The position numbers and the translations under genes were made by a program. A DNA stretch of 64,000 nt from Dyadobacter bucti (lineage in GTDB: Bacteria; Bacteroidota; Bacteroidia; Cytophagales; Spirosomataceae): NCBI RefSeq assembly GCF_005869225.1, contig NZ_SWFP01000010.1:272583-336582 (forward strand), given 5' to 3'. Under the pieces are notes generated by a model, which was not told the origin of the DNA, ran no database searches, and saw only the letters and a list, made by a program, of their open reading frames with translations. Of this stretch, positions 17,665-25,846 are shown one piece after another. Position 1 is the first letter of the stretch, and every line of letters begins with the position of its first letter.

Positions 17665-18300
17665 ATGGAAAGAAATTATATCAAGATCGGTGTGGCAGGG
17701 CCTGTTGGCTCCGGAAAAACTGCCCTGATTGAAAGACTGACGCGGCACATGGCGCAGGAATACAGCGTCGGGGTGATCACCAATGATATTTATACCAAAG
17801 AAGACGCAGCTTTTTTGACACAAAACAGCCTGCTTCCCGAGGACCGGATCATTGGTGTGGAAACCGGCGGGTGCCCTCACACGGCCATTCGCGAGGATGC
17901 AAGTATGAACCTGGAAGCTGTGGACGAAATGGCGCGCAGGTTTCCGGATATCGAGATCATTTTTATAGAAAGCGGGGGCGATAATCTTTCCGCCACTTTC
18001 AGTCCGGACCTGGCGGACGTCAGCATTTTCGTGATCGACGTGGCGGAAGGTGATAAAATCCCGCGGAAAGGCGGCCCCGGCATCACCAGGAGCGATCTGC
18101 TGGTGATCAATAAAATTGACCTTGCTCCTTATGTCCACGCAAACCTGGAAGTAATGGAGCGCGATTCGCGCAAGATGCGGAACGGCCGGCCTTTTGTTTT
18201 TACCAATCTGATGAGCCTGCAGGGCCTGGACCAGGTGATCGGCTGGATCAAAAAATATGCGGTACTGGAAGAAACCGAAGAGCCGGCCCTGCTCCGATGA
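17665..18300 (+). CDS. ureG: Urease accessory GTPase UreG
   Basis: SIMIBI-class GTPase of 211 aa with P-loop GPVGSGKT (12-19), TNDIYTKEDAAFL, the invariant ETGGCPHTAIREDASMN containing the Cys-Pro-His nickel-binding motif, ESGGDNLSATFSP and the guanine-specificity motif NKID. Length and motifs agree fully with UreG. It couples GTP hydrolysis to nickel insertion. Its stop overlaps the ureD start by 4 bp. Confidence 0.96.
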   Translation: MERNYIKIGVAGPVGSGKTALIERLTRHMAQEYSVGVITNDIYTKEDAAFLTQNSLLPEDRIIGVETGGCPHTAIREDASMNLEAVDEMARRFPDIEIIFIESGGDNLSATFSPDLADVSIFVIDVAEGDKIPRKGGPGITRSDLLVINKIDLAPYVHANLEVMERDSRKMRNGRPFVFTNLMSLQGLDQVIGWIKKYAVLEETEEPALLR

Positions 18301-19106
18301 TCGCGTCCCTGCACATACAGGCAGCGCGCCGGGGAGAAAATACTTTTCCGAAAAAAATGTTTTTTTCGCCCCCTTTCAAACTCGCCGATGTGACCGAAAA
18401 CCGCCGAGACCCGTTTCTGCACATCATGCAGATGAGCTCCTCGCCCGGTATACTGGACGGCGACCGGTACCATATCAAGGTCGAAGTGGAGGACGATTGC
18501 CACTTGCAGCTGCATACCCAATCTTATCAAAGGCTGTTCAGCATGGTTGACGGGGCGAGACAGGAAATGGAAGTGCATGTGGGGAAAGGGGCTTCATTTG
18601 TTTATTTGCCACATCCGTGCGTGCCACAGGAAAACTCAATTTTCAATGCATATAATAAAATATTCCTTTCCGCAGGAGCCACCCTGATCTGGGGAGAGGT
18701 CATCACCTGCGGCCGAAAGCTGAACGGCGAACTTTTCAGGTTTTCAAAGTATCATTCCAAAACGGAAGTTTTTTTGAATAATAAATTGATTATTAAGGAA
18801 AATGTCCTGCTGAAACCCGAAGCTGGAAATTTACACGGCATGGGTATGCTGGAAGGATTTACGCATCAGGCAGGACTGATTTTCCATGGAGGAGAAACGG
18901 CTTCCGAAGCCACGATCAGCGCGGCCTGCGAACTGCTGGAAACACAGACGGACATCATTTTTGGTATCACAAAAGGACCTGCGTCAGGGATTCAGATGCG
19001 GATATTGGGGAACAAATCAGAGCAACTGATCGAATGTTTAAAGATAGTTTCAGATCTATTGATAACGGAAAATAACTTATGCTTACCGAATTACAGGTTC
19101 TGCTGA
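18297..19106 (+). CDS. ureD: Urease accessory protein UreD
   Basis: Protein of 269 aa (usual 260-280) recognised by FPKKMFFSPPFKLADVTENRRDPFLHIMQMSSSPGILDGDRYHI near the N terminus, LHTQSYQRLFSM, and SAGATLIWGEVITCGRK, the WxExxxxGR motif of the family. It is the scaffold on which the UreDFG complex assembles on apo-urease. It overlaps ureG at its start and the downstream permease by 28 bp at its end, so the whole accessory set is one tightly packed operon. Confidence 0.93.
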   Translation: MIASLHIQAARRGENTFPKKMFFSPPFKLADVTENRRDPFLHIMQMSSSPGILDGDRYHIKVEVEDDCHLQLHTQSYQRLFSMVDGARQEMEVHVGKGASFVYLPHPCVPQENSIFNAYNKIFLSAGATLIWGEVITCGRKLNGELFRFSKYHSKTEVFLNNKLIIKENVLLKPEAGNLHGMGMLEGFTHQAGLIFHGGETASEATISAACELLETQTDIIFGITKGPASGIQMRILGNKSEQLIECLKIVSDLLITENNLCLPNYRFC

Positions 19107-19780
19107 CAGCGACCATTACCATTGCCTGTCTGCACACATTCAGCGGCCCCGACCATTATGTGCCTTTTATTGCCTTATCCAAAGCAAGGGGATGGAATTT
19201 TTCGAAGACCATCTGGTGGACCGTTATCTGCGGCTGCGGGCATGTGTGGAGTTCGGTTTTGCTGGCATTGGGTGGCGCGGCCATCGGCTGGTCGCTGAGC
19301 AAGGTCGAATTTCTGGAAGGCGTTCGTGGCGGCATAGCGGGCTGGATGCTGCTCGGTTTTGGTATATTATATGGCATCTGGGGGCTAACCAATGCTTTTC
19401 GGGACAAGGCGCACAAACATTTTGATATGGGCGACGAAGGCGAAATGTATGTGTACGAACACCGGCACGGCAGTGCGGTTCGCGGTGGTGAAAAGCACAA
19501 AGTGACGCCCTGGGTCATGTTCATCATATTTCTGCTCGGTCCCTGCGAGCCGATGATCCCCCTGCTGTATTTTCCAGCCGCGCAGCATTCCTGGTCTGCC
19601 ATGGTGCTCATGATCGTCATATACACGATTGTTACCCTGGCTACCATGCTTTTCATGGTCGTGTTGGGCCTCAACGGAATAGCCATGTTCCGGACCGGCT
19701 GGATGGAAAAATACATGCACGCCCTGGCCGGATTTACCATTTTCGTATGCGGTGCCGGGATGGTTTTTATGGGTTGGTGA
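19079..19780 (+). CDS. Probable nickel permease of the urease operon (UreH/RcnA-like)
   Basis: Integral membrane protein of 233 aa with six or so hydrophobic segments. The first contains CLHTFSGPDHYVPFIALSKARGW, a version of the HxxxxDH nickel-binding motif of NiCoT/UreH/RcnA transporters, and a hydrophilic loop (about 104-142) holds several His residues (KAHKHFDMGDEGEMYVYEHRHG). A second GPCEPMIPLLYFPA motif resembles the repeated GxCE/H motif of that superfamily. Lying last in the urease operon and overlapping ureD by 28 bp, it is probably the nickel importer that feeds UreE; import rather than export is inferred from context. Confidence 0.72.
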   Translation: MLTELQVLLTATITIACLHTFSGPDHYVPFIALSKARGWNFSKTIWWTVICGCGHVWSSVLLALGGAAIGWSLSKVEFLEGVRGGIAGWMLLGFGILYGIWGLTNAFRDKAHKHFDMGDEGEMYVYEHRHGSAVRGGEKHKVTPWVMFIIFLLGPCEPMIPLLYFPAAQHSWSAMVLMIVIYTIVTLATMLFMVVLGLNGIAMFRTGWMEKYMHALAGFTIFVCGAGMVFMGW

Positions 19781-19792
19781 AAAGGACCGTTT

Positions 19793-21367
19793 TCAAGGTG
19801 TGGATTCAATCAGCCGTTCCGTAGCCCTGCGGATTTCACGCCAGCCTTTGTAAAGCAGCCTTTGATCCAGCTCAGGTTTTGGAAAAAACAGGCTGGCGGC
19901 ATAGCCGACGCCGATCACGATCAGGTGACTGTAAACGCCCAGCATCAGCTTGTGATGCGTGAAATTGAGCGCACCCAGATCCAGCAGCAGCTTTTTGTTT
20001 TCCCCGATCCCGATAGGGGTGGAGGTCAGGAAAGCGTAGGCCGTGAAAATAATGCAGGTGACAATCGCGATGTTAATACCCTGGTTATTGGCCCTCGAAC
20101 TGAACAATCCTAGCAGAAATATGCCGACGATCCCGCCTGAGAAAATGGCATACAACGTAAAAACGATGCCGAGTACTCCTTCGTCCCCGGCGTTGAGGTA
20201 AAGCATTGCAATGCCGACCGAGATCAACCCTGATAAAACGACGATCACCTTGGACGCAAGAAGGTATTGTTTGTCGGTTTTTCCTGGACTGATTTTCTTG
20301 TAGTAATCCTCCACGCCCACGGCTGCCAGTGAATTCAAGTCCGCGCTGAGGCTGCATATGGCCGCCGATATCATGGCCGAGAGGATCAGTCCCACGACGC
20401 CGGTTGGCAATTGTGTCATGATAAAATAGGGAAAAACGGCATCGGCACGCAGATCGGACGGCAGGGGATTTTGTTTATAAAAAACAAACAGAGCCGTACC
20501 GATCAGCATAAAAAGTGTCCAGACCGGTACTGTCAGCAAAATGCCCAACAGCGACGCATTAATTGCAGATTTGTCGGTTTTGGCGGTCAGATAGCGTTGG
20601 ACTACGGTCTGGTCGGTAGCATATTTTTGTATAGCATAAAAGGCGCCGTTGATCGCCATCACGACGAAAGTCAGTTTGGTCAGGTCCCATTCGTAAGGCC
20701 CAAAACCGGTCCGTCCGTTTTCTGACGCAATTTCCCAGACAGCCGCCGGGCCTCCTTCTACCGAAAACAACAGTGCACTGATGCATATAATCCCGCTGGC
20801 AAAAAGCATAAAACCCTGAAATACATCCAGCCAGATAACTGCCTCTATGCCGCCCATCAGATTGATGAAAATAATGATCGAACCTACCACCAGGATTATG
20901 GTAACGGTGTCGATGTTGGTCATTTTTTCGAGAGAAATTGCCAGGAGAAAAAACACCGTGCCCATTCCGGAAAACTGCCTGAGGACGAAAGCGATTGAAC
21001 TGTAATAACGGGCAAACGGACCAAACCGCCTCTCGAAATATTCGTACGTGCTCAGATTGATGACCTTTCTGAAAAGCGGAACAATAAACCAGATCACCAC
21101 CAGAAGTACTACCGGCACCATTAATCCCTGCACCAGCAGGATCCAGTTGGAAGAAAAGCCTGTACCTGGGTAAGCCAGAAACGTAACGCTGCTAATCAGC
21201 GTTGCGAGCAGGGAAATGCCCAGTGCCCAGGAAGGTATTTTACCCTTGGCCAGAAAATAATTCTGGGTGGTTTTCTGGCTTTTCGCGAATACCAGCCCAA
21301 AAGCAAGGCTTACGATCAGGAACGCAAGAATGATGCAGTAATCCAGCACATGTAACGGTGAGCTCAT
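19793..21367 (-). CDS. Sodium:solute symporter (SSS/SLC5 family)
   Basis: Protein of 524 aa with 13-14 membrane helices. The family core is visible as YFLAKGKIPSWALGISLLATLISSVTFLAYPG, INLSTYEYFERRFG, and the AIQKYATDQTVVQRYLTAKT segment characteristic of SSS proteins. It is read divergently from the LacI regulator; the 250-bp space between them carries two copies of the LacI-type palindrome, so it belongs to the acid-sugar regulon. The cargo is probably the free sugar acid released by the exported enzymes of the locus, by inference. It converges on the urease operon with only 12 bp between stops. Confidence 0.88.
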   Translation of the reverse strand: MSSPLHVLDYCIILAFLIVSLAFGLVFAKSQKTTQNYFLAKGKIPSWALGISLLATLISSVTFLAYPGTGFSSNWILLVQGLMVPVVLLVVIWFIVPLFRKVINLSTYEYFERRFGPFARYYSSIAFVLRQFSGMGTVFFLLAISLEKMTNIDTVTIILVVGSIIIFINLMGGIEAVIWLDVFQGFMLFASGIICISALLFSVEGGPAAVWEIASENGRTGFGPYEWDLTKLTFVVMAINGAFYAIQKYATDQTVVQRYLTAKTDKSAINASLLGILLTVPVWTLFMLIGTALFVFYKQNPLPSDLRADAVFPYFIMTQLPTGVVGLILSAMISAAICSLSADLNSLAAVGVEDYYKKISPGKTDKQYLLASKVIVVLSGLISVGIAMLYLNAGDEGVLGIVFTLYAIFSGGIVGIFLLGLFSSRANNQGINIAIVTCIIFTAYAFLTSTPIGIGENKKLLLDLGALNFTHHKLMLGVYSHLIVIGVGYAASLFFPKPELDQRLLYKGWREIRRATERLIESTP

Positions 21368-21436
21368 ACAGAATAATGAAGGTTAAGGGATCAGGATGGG
21401 GCCAGGGTGGTTATTTTGGTATTATGGGATGTAAAA

Positions 21437-21452
21437 ATGTAAACGTTTACAT
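21437..21452. promoter_or_regulatory. LacI-type operator before SSS symporter
   Basis: ATGTAAACGTTTACAT is a perfect 16-bp palindrome 70 bp upstream of the symporter start on the minus strand. The central CG and TGTAAACG half-site are the form bound by LacI/GalR regulators. Two more copies lie at 21587 and 22678, all within this locus. Confidence 0.75.
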
Positions 21453-21585
21453 AATTAACAAAATATTTTACATAAAATATTCAGAATATACCACGCTTAA
21501 ATCAAAAAGGAGCGTAGTTGATTGGTATAAATGACAGAAAAAATAAGATTTTATTTTTTAATTAAAATATTTCCGTCTAATATTG

Positions 21586-21602
21586 TTGCAATCGTTTACA
21601 TT
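21586..21602. promoter_or_regulatory. LacI-type operator before lacI-family gene (autoregulation)
   Basis: TTGCAATCGTTTACATT is the same site in reverse orientation with one weaker arm (reverse complement AATGTAAACGATTGCAA). It lies 14 bp before the ATG at 21616, which is where a repressor would block its own transcription. It also covers the possible alternative TTG start at 21583, arguing against that start. Confidence 0.7.
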
Positions 21603-21615
21603 GAATAAATCGTCC

Positions 21616-22647
21616 ATGGCAAATCAGAAGGGTGTTAGCCTGAAAGAAGTAGCAGACAAGGCAGGTGTGTCTACTGCAACTGTGTCGCGGGTGATCAATT
21701 CCAAGACGGTCGTGAAAGGCGAGACTGAGCTGCGGGTGCAGAAGGTGATCAAGCAGCTTGGCTACCGGCCCAACAGGGTTGCCCAGCGTCTACGGACTAC
21801 GCGCGGAGCCAGCAAACTCATAGGTCTTCTCATCCCTGATATTCAGAACCCTTTTTACGTAGATATTATACGAGGCATCGAACAGTATGCCTATGCAAGG
21901 AATTTTGCAATTGTGATCGGCAACTTCTCCCAGAATGAAGAACGGCAGAAATTTTATATTGAAATACTGAAATCCGAATCGGTGGATGCGTTTATCGTAG
22001 CGCCGTTCCCGGGTATGAACGACTATGTCAAGGAGCTGGTCGAAGAGGGTTATGCAGTGGTTTGTATCGACAGAGGCCTTGCCAATGTGGACCTGGACGT
22101 AGTGAAGGTGGATAATTTCCAGGGGGCGTTTAATGCGGTCGAACACCTCATCAAAGTCGGGCATACCCGTATCGCGCACATATCCGGTAACGCATTGATC
22201 CCCACAACAATGGAGAGGATTTCGGGGTACGAGGCGGCGCTTAACAAATACGGTATCCCCATTGACAGGGAAATTGTTATTGGCAGGAATTCGGACCATC
22301 AAAGCGGTGTCGAACTTTCGGCCCGGCTGCTCGACATACCCAATCCGCCCAGTGCGATCTTTACTTCCAACAATCTGCTCACCCTGGGTGCTTTGGAAAC
22401 CATTCATACCAGGGGACTTAAGATCCCGGAACAAGTGGCCATTGTCGGTTTTGATGATATGTACTGGTCCATGTCCCTGAACCCGCCGCTGACCGCTGTA
22501 CGTCAGTCAGGCTTTGAAATCGGCAGGATTACCATTGAGCTTCTGCATCAGCGCATCGCTGACCCGGCGAGACCGTATGTCAGTATTGTGCTCAAAACAG
22601 AGCTCATTGTCCGGAATTCGTGCGGATACAAGCTTAAAATGGCATAA
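21616..22647 (+). CDS. LacI-family transcriptional regulator of the acid-sugar locus
   Basis: Protein of 343 aa from the ATG at 21616. The N-terminal HTH is VSLKEVADKAGVSTATVSRVINSKTVVKGETELRVQK with the hinge VAQRLRTTRG, followed by a periplasmic-binding-protein-like effector domain (LIGLLIPDIQNPFYVDIIRGIEQYA to VAIVGFDDMYWS..LNPPLTAVRQ). The AVRQ and FDD motifs are those of the GalR/LacI group. Its three operator-like palindromes sit before its own gene, the SSS symporter and the Fe-alcohol dehydrogenase, so it probably represses the whole locus until a pathway sugar acid binds. Confidence 0.93.
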   Translation: MANQKGVSLKEVADKAGVSTATVSRVINSKTVVKGETELRVQKVIKQLGYRPNRVAQRLRTTRGASKLIGLLIPDIQNPFYVDIIRGIEQYAYARNFAIVIGNFSQNEERQKFYIEILKSESVDAFIVAPFPGMNDYVKELVEEGYAVVCIDRGLANVDLDVVKVDNFQGAFNAVEHLIKVGHTRIAHISGNALIPTTMERISGYEAALNKYGIPIDREIVIGRNSDHQSGVELSARLLDIPNPPSAIFTSNNLLTLGALETIHTRGLKIPEQVAIVGFDDMYWSMSLNPPLTAVRQSGFEIGRITIELLHQRIADPARPYVSIVLKTELIVRNSCGYKLKMA

Positions 22648-22677
22648 CAGGAGGAACGACTATTTTTTTGAACATAA

Positions 22678-22693
22678 ATGTAAACGATTACAT
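22678..22693. promoter_or_regulatory. LacI-type operator before Fe-ADH operon
   Basis: ATGTAAACGATTACAT agrees with the perfect palindrome at 21437 in 15 of 16 bases and lies 21 bp before the ATG of the Fe-alcohol dehydrogenase, the first gene of the metabolic operon. Confidence 0.75.
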
Positions 22694-22714
22694 TAGCATA
22701 AAAGCGTGAGTAGC

Positions 22715-23890
22715 ATGAACAGGATTCAATTACTAAATCCGGGAAAAGTGGTTTTTGGGGCCGGTAGCCTCGATCAGTTTGTGAATGATTATCTCAAAAC
22801 CCCACATCAGAGATTGTACCTGGTCACCATTCCGCAGGTGGCAGACAGCCTGGACAGCCAACTGAAACAGCTTGAATTAGCCGGGATAAGGATTTGTATC
22901 AACACAAGCATAGCAGGTGAGCCAACATTTGACGATTTTGAAAGGCTTGTTCTGGAAGCAGCTGCTTTTCGTGCCGACAGTGTGGCGGGAATAGGAGGAG
23001 GAAGTGTAATGGATACGGCCAAACTGGTCGCTGCCCAGCTATATAGCGGCCAGACAGTCGACGACGTGCTAGATAATGGTTTTACAAAGAAACGGGGTAC
23101 TTTTCTGGCCTGTATTCCTACTACATCAGGTACCGGCAGTGAGGTTTCGCCCAATGCCATTTTTGTAAATTCAAAAGGTGCGAAAGTAGGGGTGATCAGT
23201 CCGGAGCTTGTCCCCGACGCTGCATACGTTGATCCCGCATTGACCGTCTCCGTGCCTCCGTCCGTAACTGCCGCGACTGGCATAGACGCCCTGGCGCACT
23301 GTATGGAAGCATATACGAACAAGCACGCGCATCCGGTTGCAGACCTGTTTGCGCTGGAGGGCGTGAAACTGATCGGGACGTATTTACTGAGAGCCTATCA
23401 AAATGGCGAAGATGAAGAGGCACGGGCAAAAGTGGCGCTGGGAAGCATGTACGGAGGCATGTGCCTGGGACCGGTAAATACTGCCGCGGTACACGCGCTG
23501 GCATACCCGCTCAGTACGGATTTCCACATTTCACATGGTTTGTCAGTGGCATTACTGCTGCCTTATGTGATGGAGTTTAATCTGGATACTGCTCCCGATC
23601 GTTATGCGGCGGTGGCGGTGGCGCTGGGAAGCCAGGAGACTGGTTCTCAGAAAGACATTGCCAGATCGGCTGTCAGGATCATTAAAGGTCTGATCAAAAA
23701 GTGCGGGCTTCCGACCAGTCTCGGAGAAATGGATATCCCTTTTGCGGCGGTGGAAAAATTGGCCGCCAATGCGATGCAAATCCAACGTTTACTGAAAAAC
23801 AATCCGCGTGAAATAAGCCTCAGTGATGCGGAAACGATATACACCCGGGCTTTTAACGCAGAAATACAGGAATATGAAGAAAAAATTTAG
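22715..23890 (+). CDS. Iron-containing alcohol dehydrogenase
   Basis: Group III dehydrogenase of 391 aa from ATG 22715 (a GTG at 22706 would add three residues). It has GIGGGSVMDTAKLVA (NAD(P) binding), IPTTSGTGSEVSPNAIF, and the metal ligands in ATGIDALAHCMEAY (Asp and His) and in AVHALAYPLSTDFHISHG (two His). Such enzymes reduce small aldehydes or oxidise polyols and hydroxy acids. Its place directly before a DapA-family aldolase and PdxA2 suggests it handles an aldehyde or hydroxy acid of the same pathway; the true substrate is unknown. Confidence 0.9.
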   Translation: MNRIQLLNPGKVVFGAGSLDQFVNDYLKTPHQRLYLVTIPQVADSLDSQLKQLELAGIRICINTSIAGEPTFDDFERLVLEAAAFRADSVAGIGGGSVMDTAKLVAAQLYSGQTVDDVLDNGFTKKRGTFLACIPTTSGTGSEVSPNAIFVNSKGAKVGVISPELVPDAAYVDPALTVSVPPSVTAATGIDALAHCMEAYTNKHAHPVADLFALEGVKLIGTYLLRAYQNGEDEEARAKVALGSMYGGMCLGPVNTAAVHALAYPLSTDFHISHGLSVALLLPYVMEFNLDTAPDRYAAVAVALGSQETGSQKDIARSAVRIIKGLIKKCGLPTSLGEMDIPFAAVEKLAANAMQIQRLLKNNPREISLSDAETIYTRAFNAEIQEYEEKI

Positions 23891-24803
23891 TAGTGTCGTC
23901 GTTCCGATGGTCACGCCTGTCCGGGCCGATTTTACGATTGATGTAGCGTCTGCTGAGCGGCTTGTAAACCATGTTGTCAGCCATGGGGCATCACCTTTTA
24001 TTTTGGGGACTACCGGAGAGTCGGCGTCGATCGGGCGGGCGGAAAAGAAAACGCTGGTAGAGACTGCAGTAAAGGCGGCGGCGGGCCAAAGTGTGGTTTA
24101 TGCGGGTATTTCAGGCAACTCGATCATGGATTCCATTGAGGATGCCAGACACTACCACGACCTCGGTGCCGACGTGTTTGTGGCGACAATGCCCAGTTAT
24201 TATCCTGCCGGTTCCGAACAGATGCTGCGCTATTTTACAATGCTGGCCGACCAAATCCCCGCACCGCTGATCATCTATAATATTCCGGGCACGACGCATT
24301 TATCCATACCTGTTGAAGTAGTTGACGAATTGAGCCGGCACCCCAATATCGCCGGTTTTAAAGACTCGGAAAGAAGTGTGGAAAGACTGGAAACCTGTAT
24401 ATCCCTTTGGAAAAACCGGACAGATTTTTCTTTTCTGACGGGGTGGGCAGCACAGTCGCAACATGCCATGAAACTGGGTGCCGACGGGATTATTCCCAGC
24501 ACAGGAAATATAGCGCCCGGGGTTTATGATGCTATTTGCAAAGCAGCGGCCGAAAACAATATGGCGGCCGGCGAAAGCGCGCAGCAAAAAGCAGACGGTA
24601 TTTCGGAGATCTATCAAAAAGGCAGGCTGCTGAGCCAGGCACTTCCGGTATTGAAGGCTATGATGGCTGCCTATGGTTTATGCCAGACGTACATGGTCCC
24701 GCCATTGTATCCGGTGACGCCTGCCGAAGAACAGGCTATCAGAAATTTAACAATAACTCAGTTCGGTGATCTGACCCAAATAAACAGTATTGAATTAGCA
24801 TGA
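23874..24803 (+). CDS. DapA-family (dihydrodipicolinate synthase/NAL) aldolase, cytoplasmic
   Basis: Protein of 309 aa, the normal length of the class I aldolases related to DapA and N-acetylneuraminate lyase. GTTGES (45-50), Tyr135 in IIYNIPGT and the Schiff-base Lys163 in IAGFKDSE are in place. The ATG at 23874 was chosen because the start of the conserved domain follows directly; it overlaps the previous gene by 17 bp. Operon context with PdxA2 and an acid-sugar kinase argues for a 2-keto-3-deoxy sugar-acid aldolase rather than lysine synthesis, but the substrate is inferred. Confidence 0.88.
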   Translation: MKKKFSSVVVPMVTPVRADFTIDVASAERLVNHVVSHGASPFILGTTGESASIGRAEKKTLVETAVKAAAGQSVVYAGISGNSIMDSIEDARHYHDLGADVFVATMPSYYPAGSEQMLRYFTMLADQIPAPLIIYNIPGTTHLSIPVEVVDELSRHPNIAGFKDSERSVERLETCISLWKNRTDFSFLTGWAAQSQHAMKLGADGIIPSTGNIAPGVYDAICKAAAENNMAAGESAQQKADGISEIYQKGRLLSQALPVLKAMMAAYGLCQTYMVPPLYPVTPAEEQAIRNLTITQFGDLTQINSIELA

Positions 24804-25834
24804 ATGATCCGAGACCGATTTTAGGCATCACCATGGGCGACCCGGCAAGCATAGGGCCGGAGGTTGCCGTGAAAGCTTTTGCCAACAAAGAAATATACAA
24901 TTCCTGTCGCCCGCTGCTAGTTGGCGATGCCAGGGTGATTGCAGATGCCATCGGATTTTGTGGCCTGGACCTCAAAGTGAACCCGGTCAAAACTGTGGGC
25001 GAAGGCCGGTTCCTTTTTGGACAGATAGATGTGTATGATCTTGAAAATGTCGATTTCGAAGAGCTCAAAAAAGGGGAAATGTCGGCAATGGCTGGCGACG
25101 TAGCGTTCAAAACAGTGGTGGAGACCATTAACCTGGCGATGAAAGGCGAGATCGACGGAACGGTTACGGGGCCTATCAACAAAGAATCGATCCACATGGC
25201 CGGGCACCGGTTTTCAGGGCATACAGAAATCTACGCGCATTATACCGGTACCAAAAAGTACGCAATGCTGCTGGTTGAAAATGACCTCCGTGTGATCCAC
25301 GTTTCCACCCATGTTTCACTGAGAGAGGCTTGTGATCTTGTCAAAAAGGACCGTATTCTGGACACGATTGAGCTCATGCACCAGGCTTGCAGGCAGCTCG
25401 GTACCGACAATCCCAGAATTGCAGTGTCCGGTTTAAATCCTCATGCAGGTGACGGGGGGATTTTCGGATGGGAAGAAAAAACGGAGATCATCCCGGCTAT
25501 CGAAGAAGCGCTCAGCCGTGGTTACCAGGTCGACGGCCCCATTCCAGGGGATACGCTTTTCCCGAAAGCAATAGGAGGGAGCTACGACGGCTGTGTGGTC
25601 ATGTATCACGATCAGGGACATATCCCTTTCAAGATGGTTGGGTTCACCTGGGATAACAAGACTCAAAAAATGAACAGTGTCAAAGGAGTGAATATCACGT
25701 TGGGGCTGCCGATCATCAGGACGTCGGTGGACCACGGGACGGCTATGGAAATTGCAGGAAAGGGAATTGCCAGTCCCGACGCCATGGTATTGGCGATTGA
25801 GTATGCCGTTAAGCTTCATAATAACAGGATTTAA
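24800..25834 (+). CDS. pdxA2: PdxA2-type 4-phosphate (D-threonate/D-erythronate) dehydrogenase
   Basis: Protein of 344 aa of the PdxA family: LGITMGDPASIGPEVAVKAF at the N terminus, metal-ligand His residues in HRFSGHTEIYA, and MYHDQGHIPFKM, LGLPIIRTSVDHGTAMEIAGKG near the end. Paired with a DUF1537 kinase, as here, PdxA2 is known to oxidise D-threonate 4-phosphate, which then decarboxylates to dihydroxyacetone phosphate. The start overlaps the aldolase stop (ATGA). A role in pyridoxal phosphate synthesis is less likely because of this pairing. Confidence 0.85.
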   Translation: MNDPRPILGITMGDPASIGPEVAVKAFANKEIYNSCRPLLVGDARVIADAIGFCGLDLKVNPVKTVGEGRFLFGQIDVYDLENVDFEELKKGEMSAMAGDVAFKTVVETINLAMKGEIDGTVTGPINKESIHMAGHRFSGHTEIYAHYTGTKKYAMLLVENDLRVIHVSTHVSLREACDLVKKDRILDTIELMHQACRQLGTDNPRIAVSGLNPHAGDGGIFGWEEKTEIIPAIEEALSRGYQVDGPIPGDTLFPKAIGGSYDGCVVMYHDQGHIPFKMVGFTWDNKTQKMNSVKGVNITLGLPIIRTSVDHGTAMEIAGKGIASPDAMVLAIEYAVKLHNNRI

Positions 25835-25846
25835 GCTTTTTTACGC

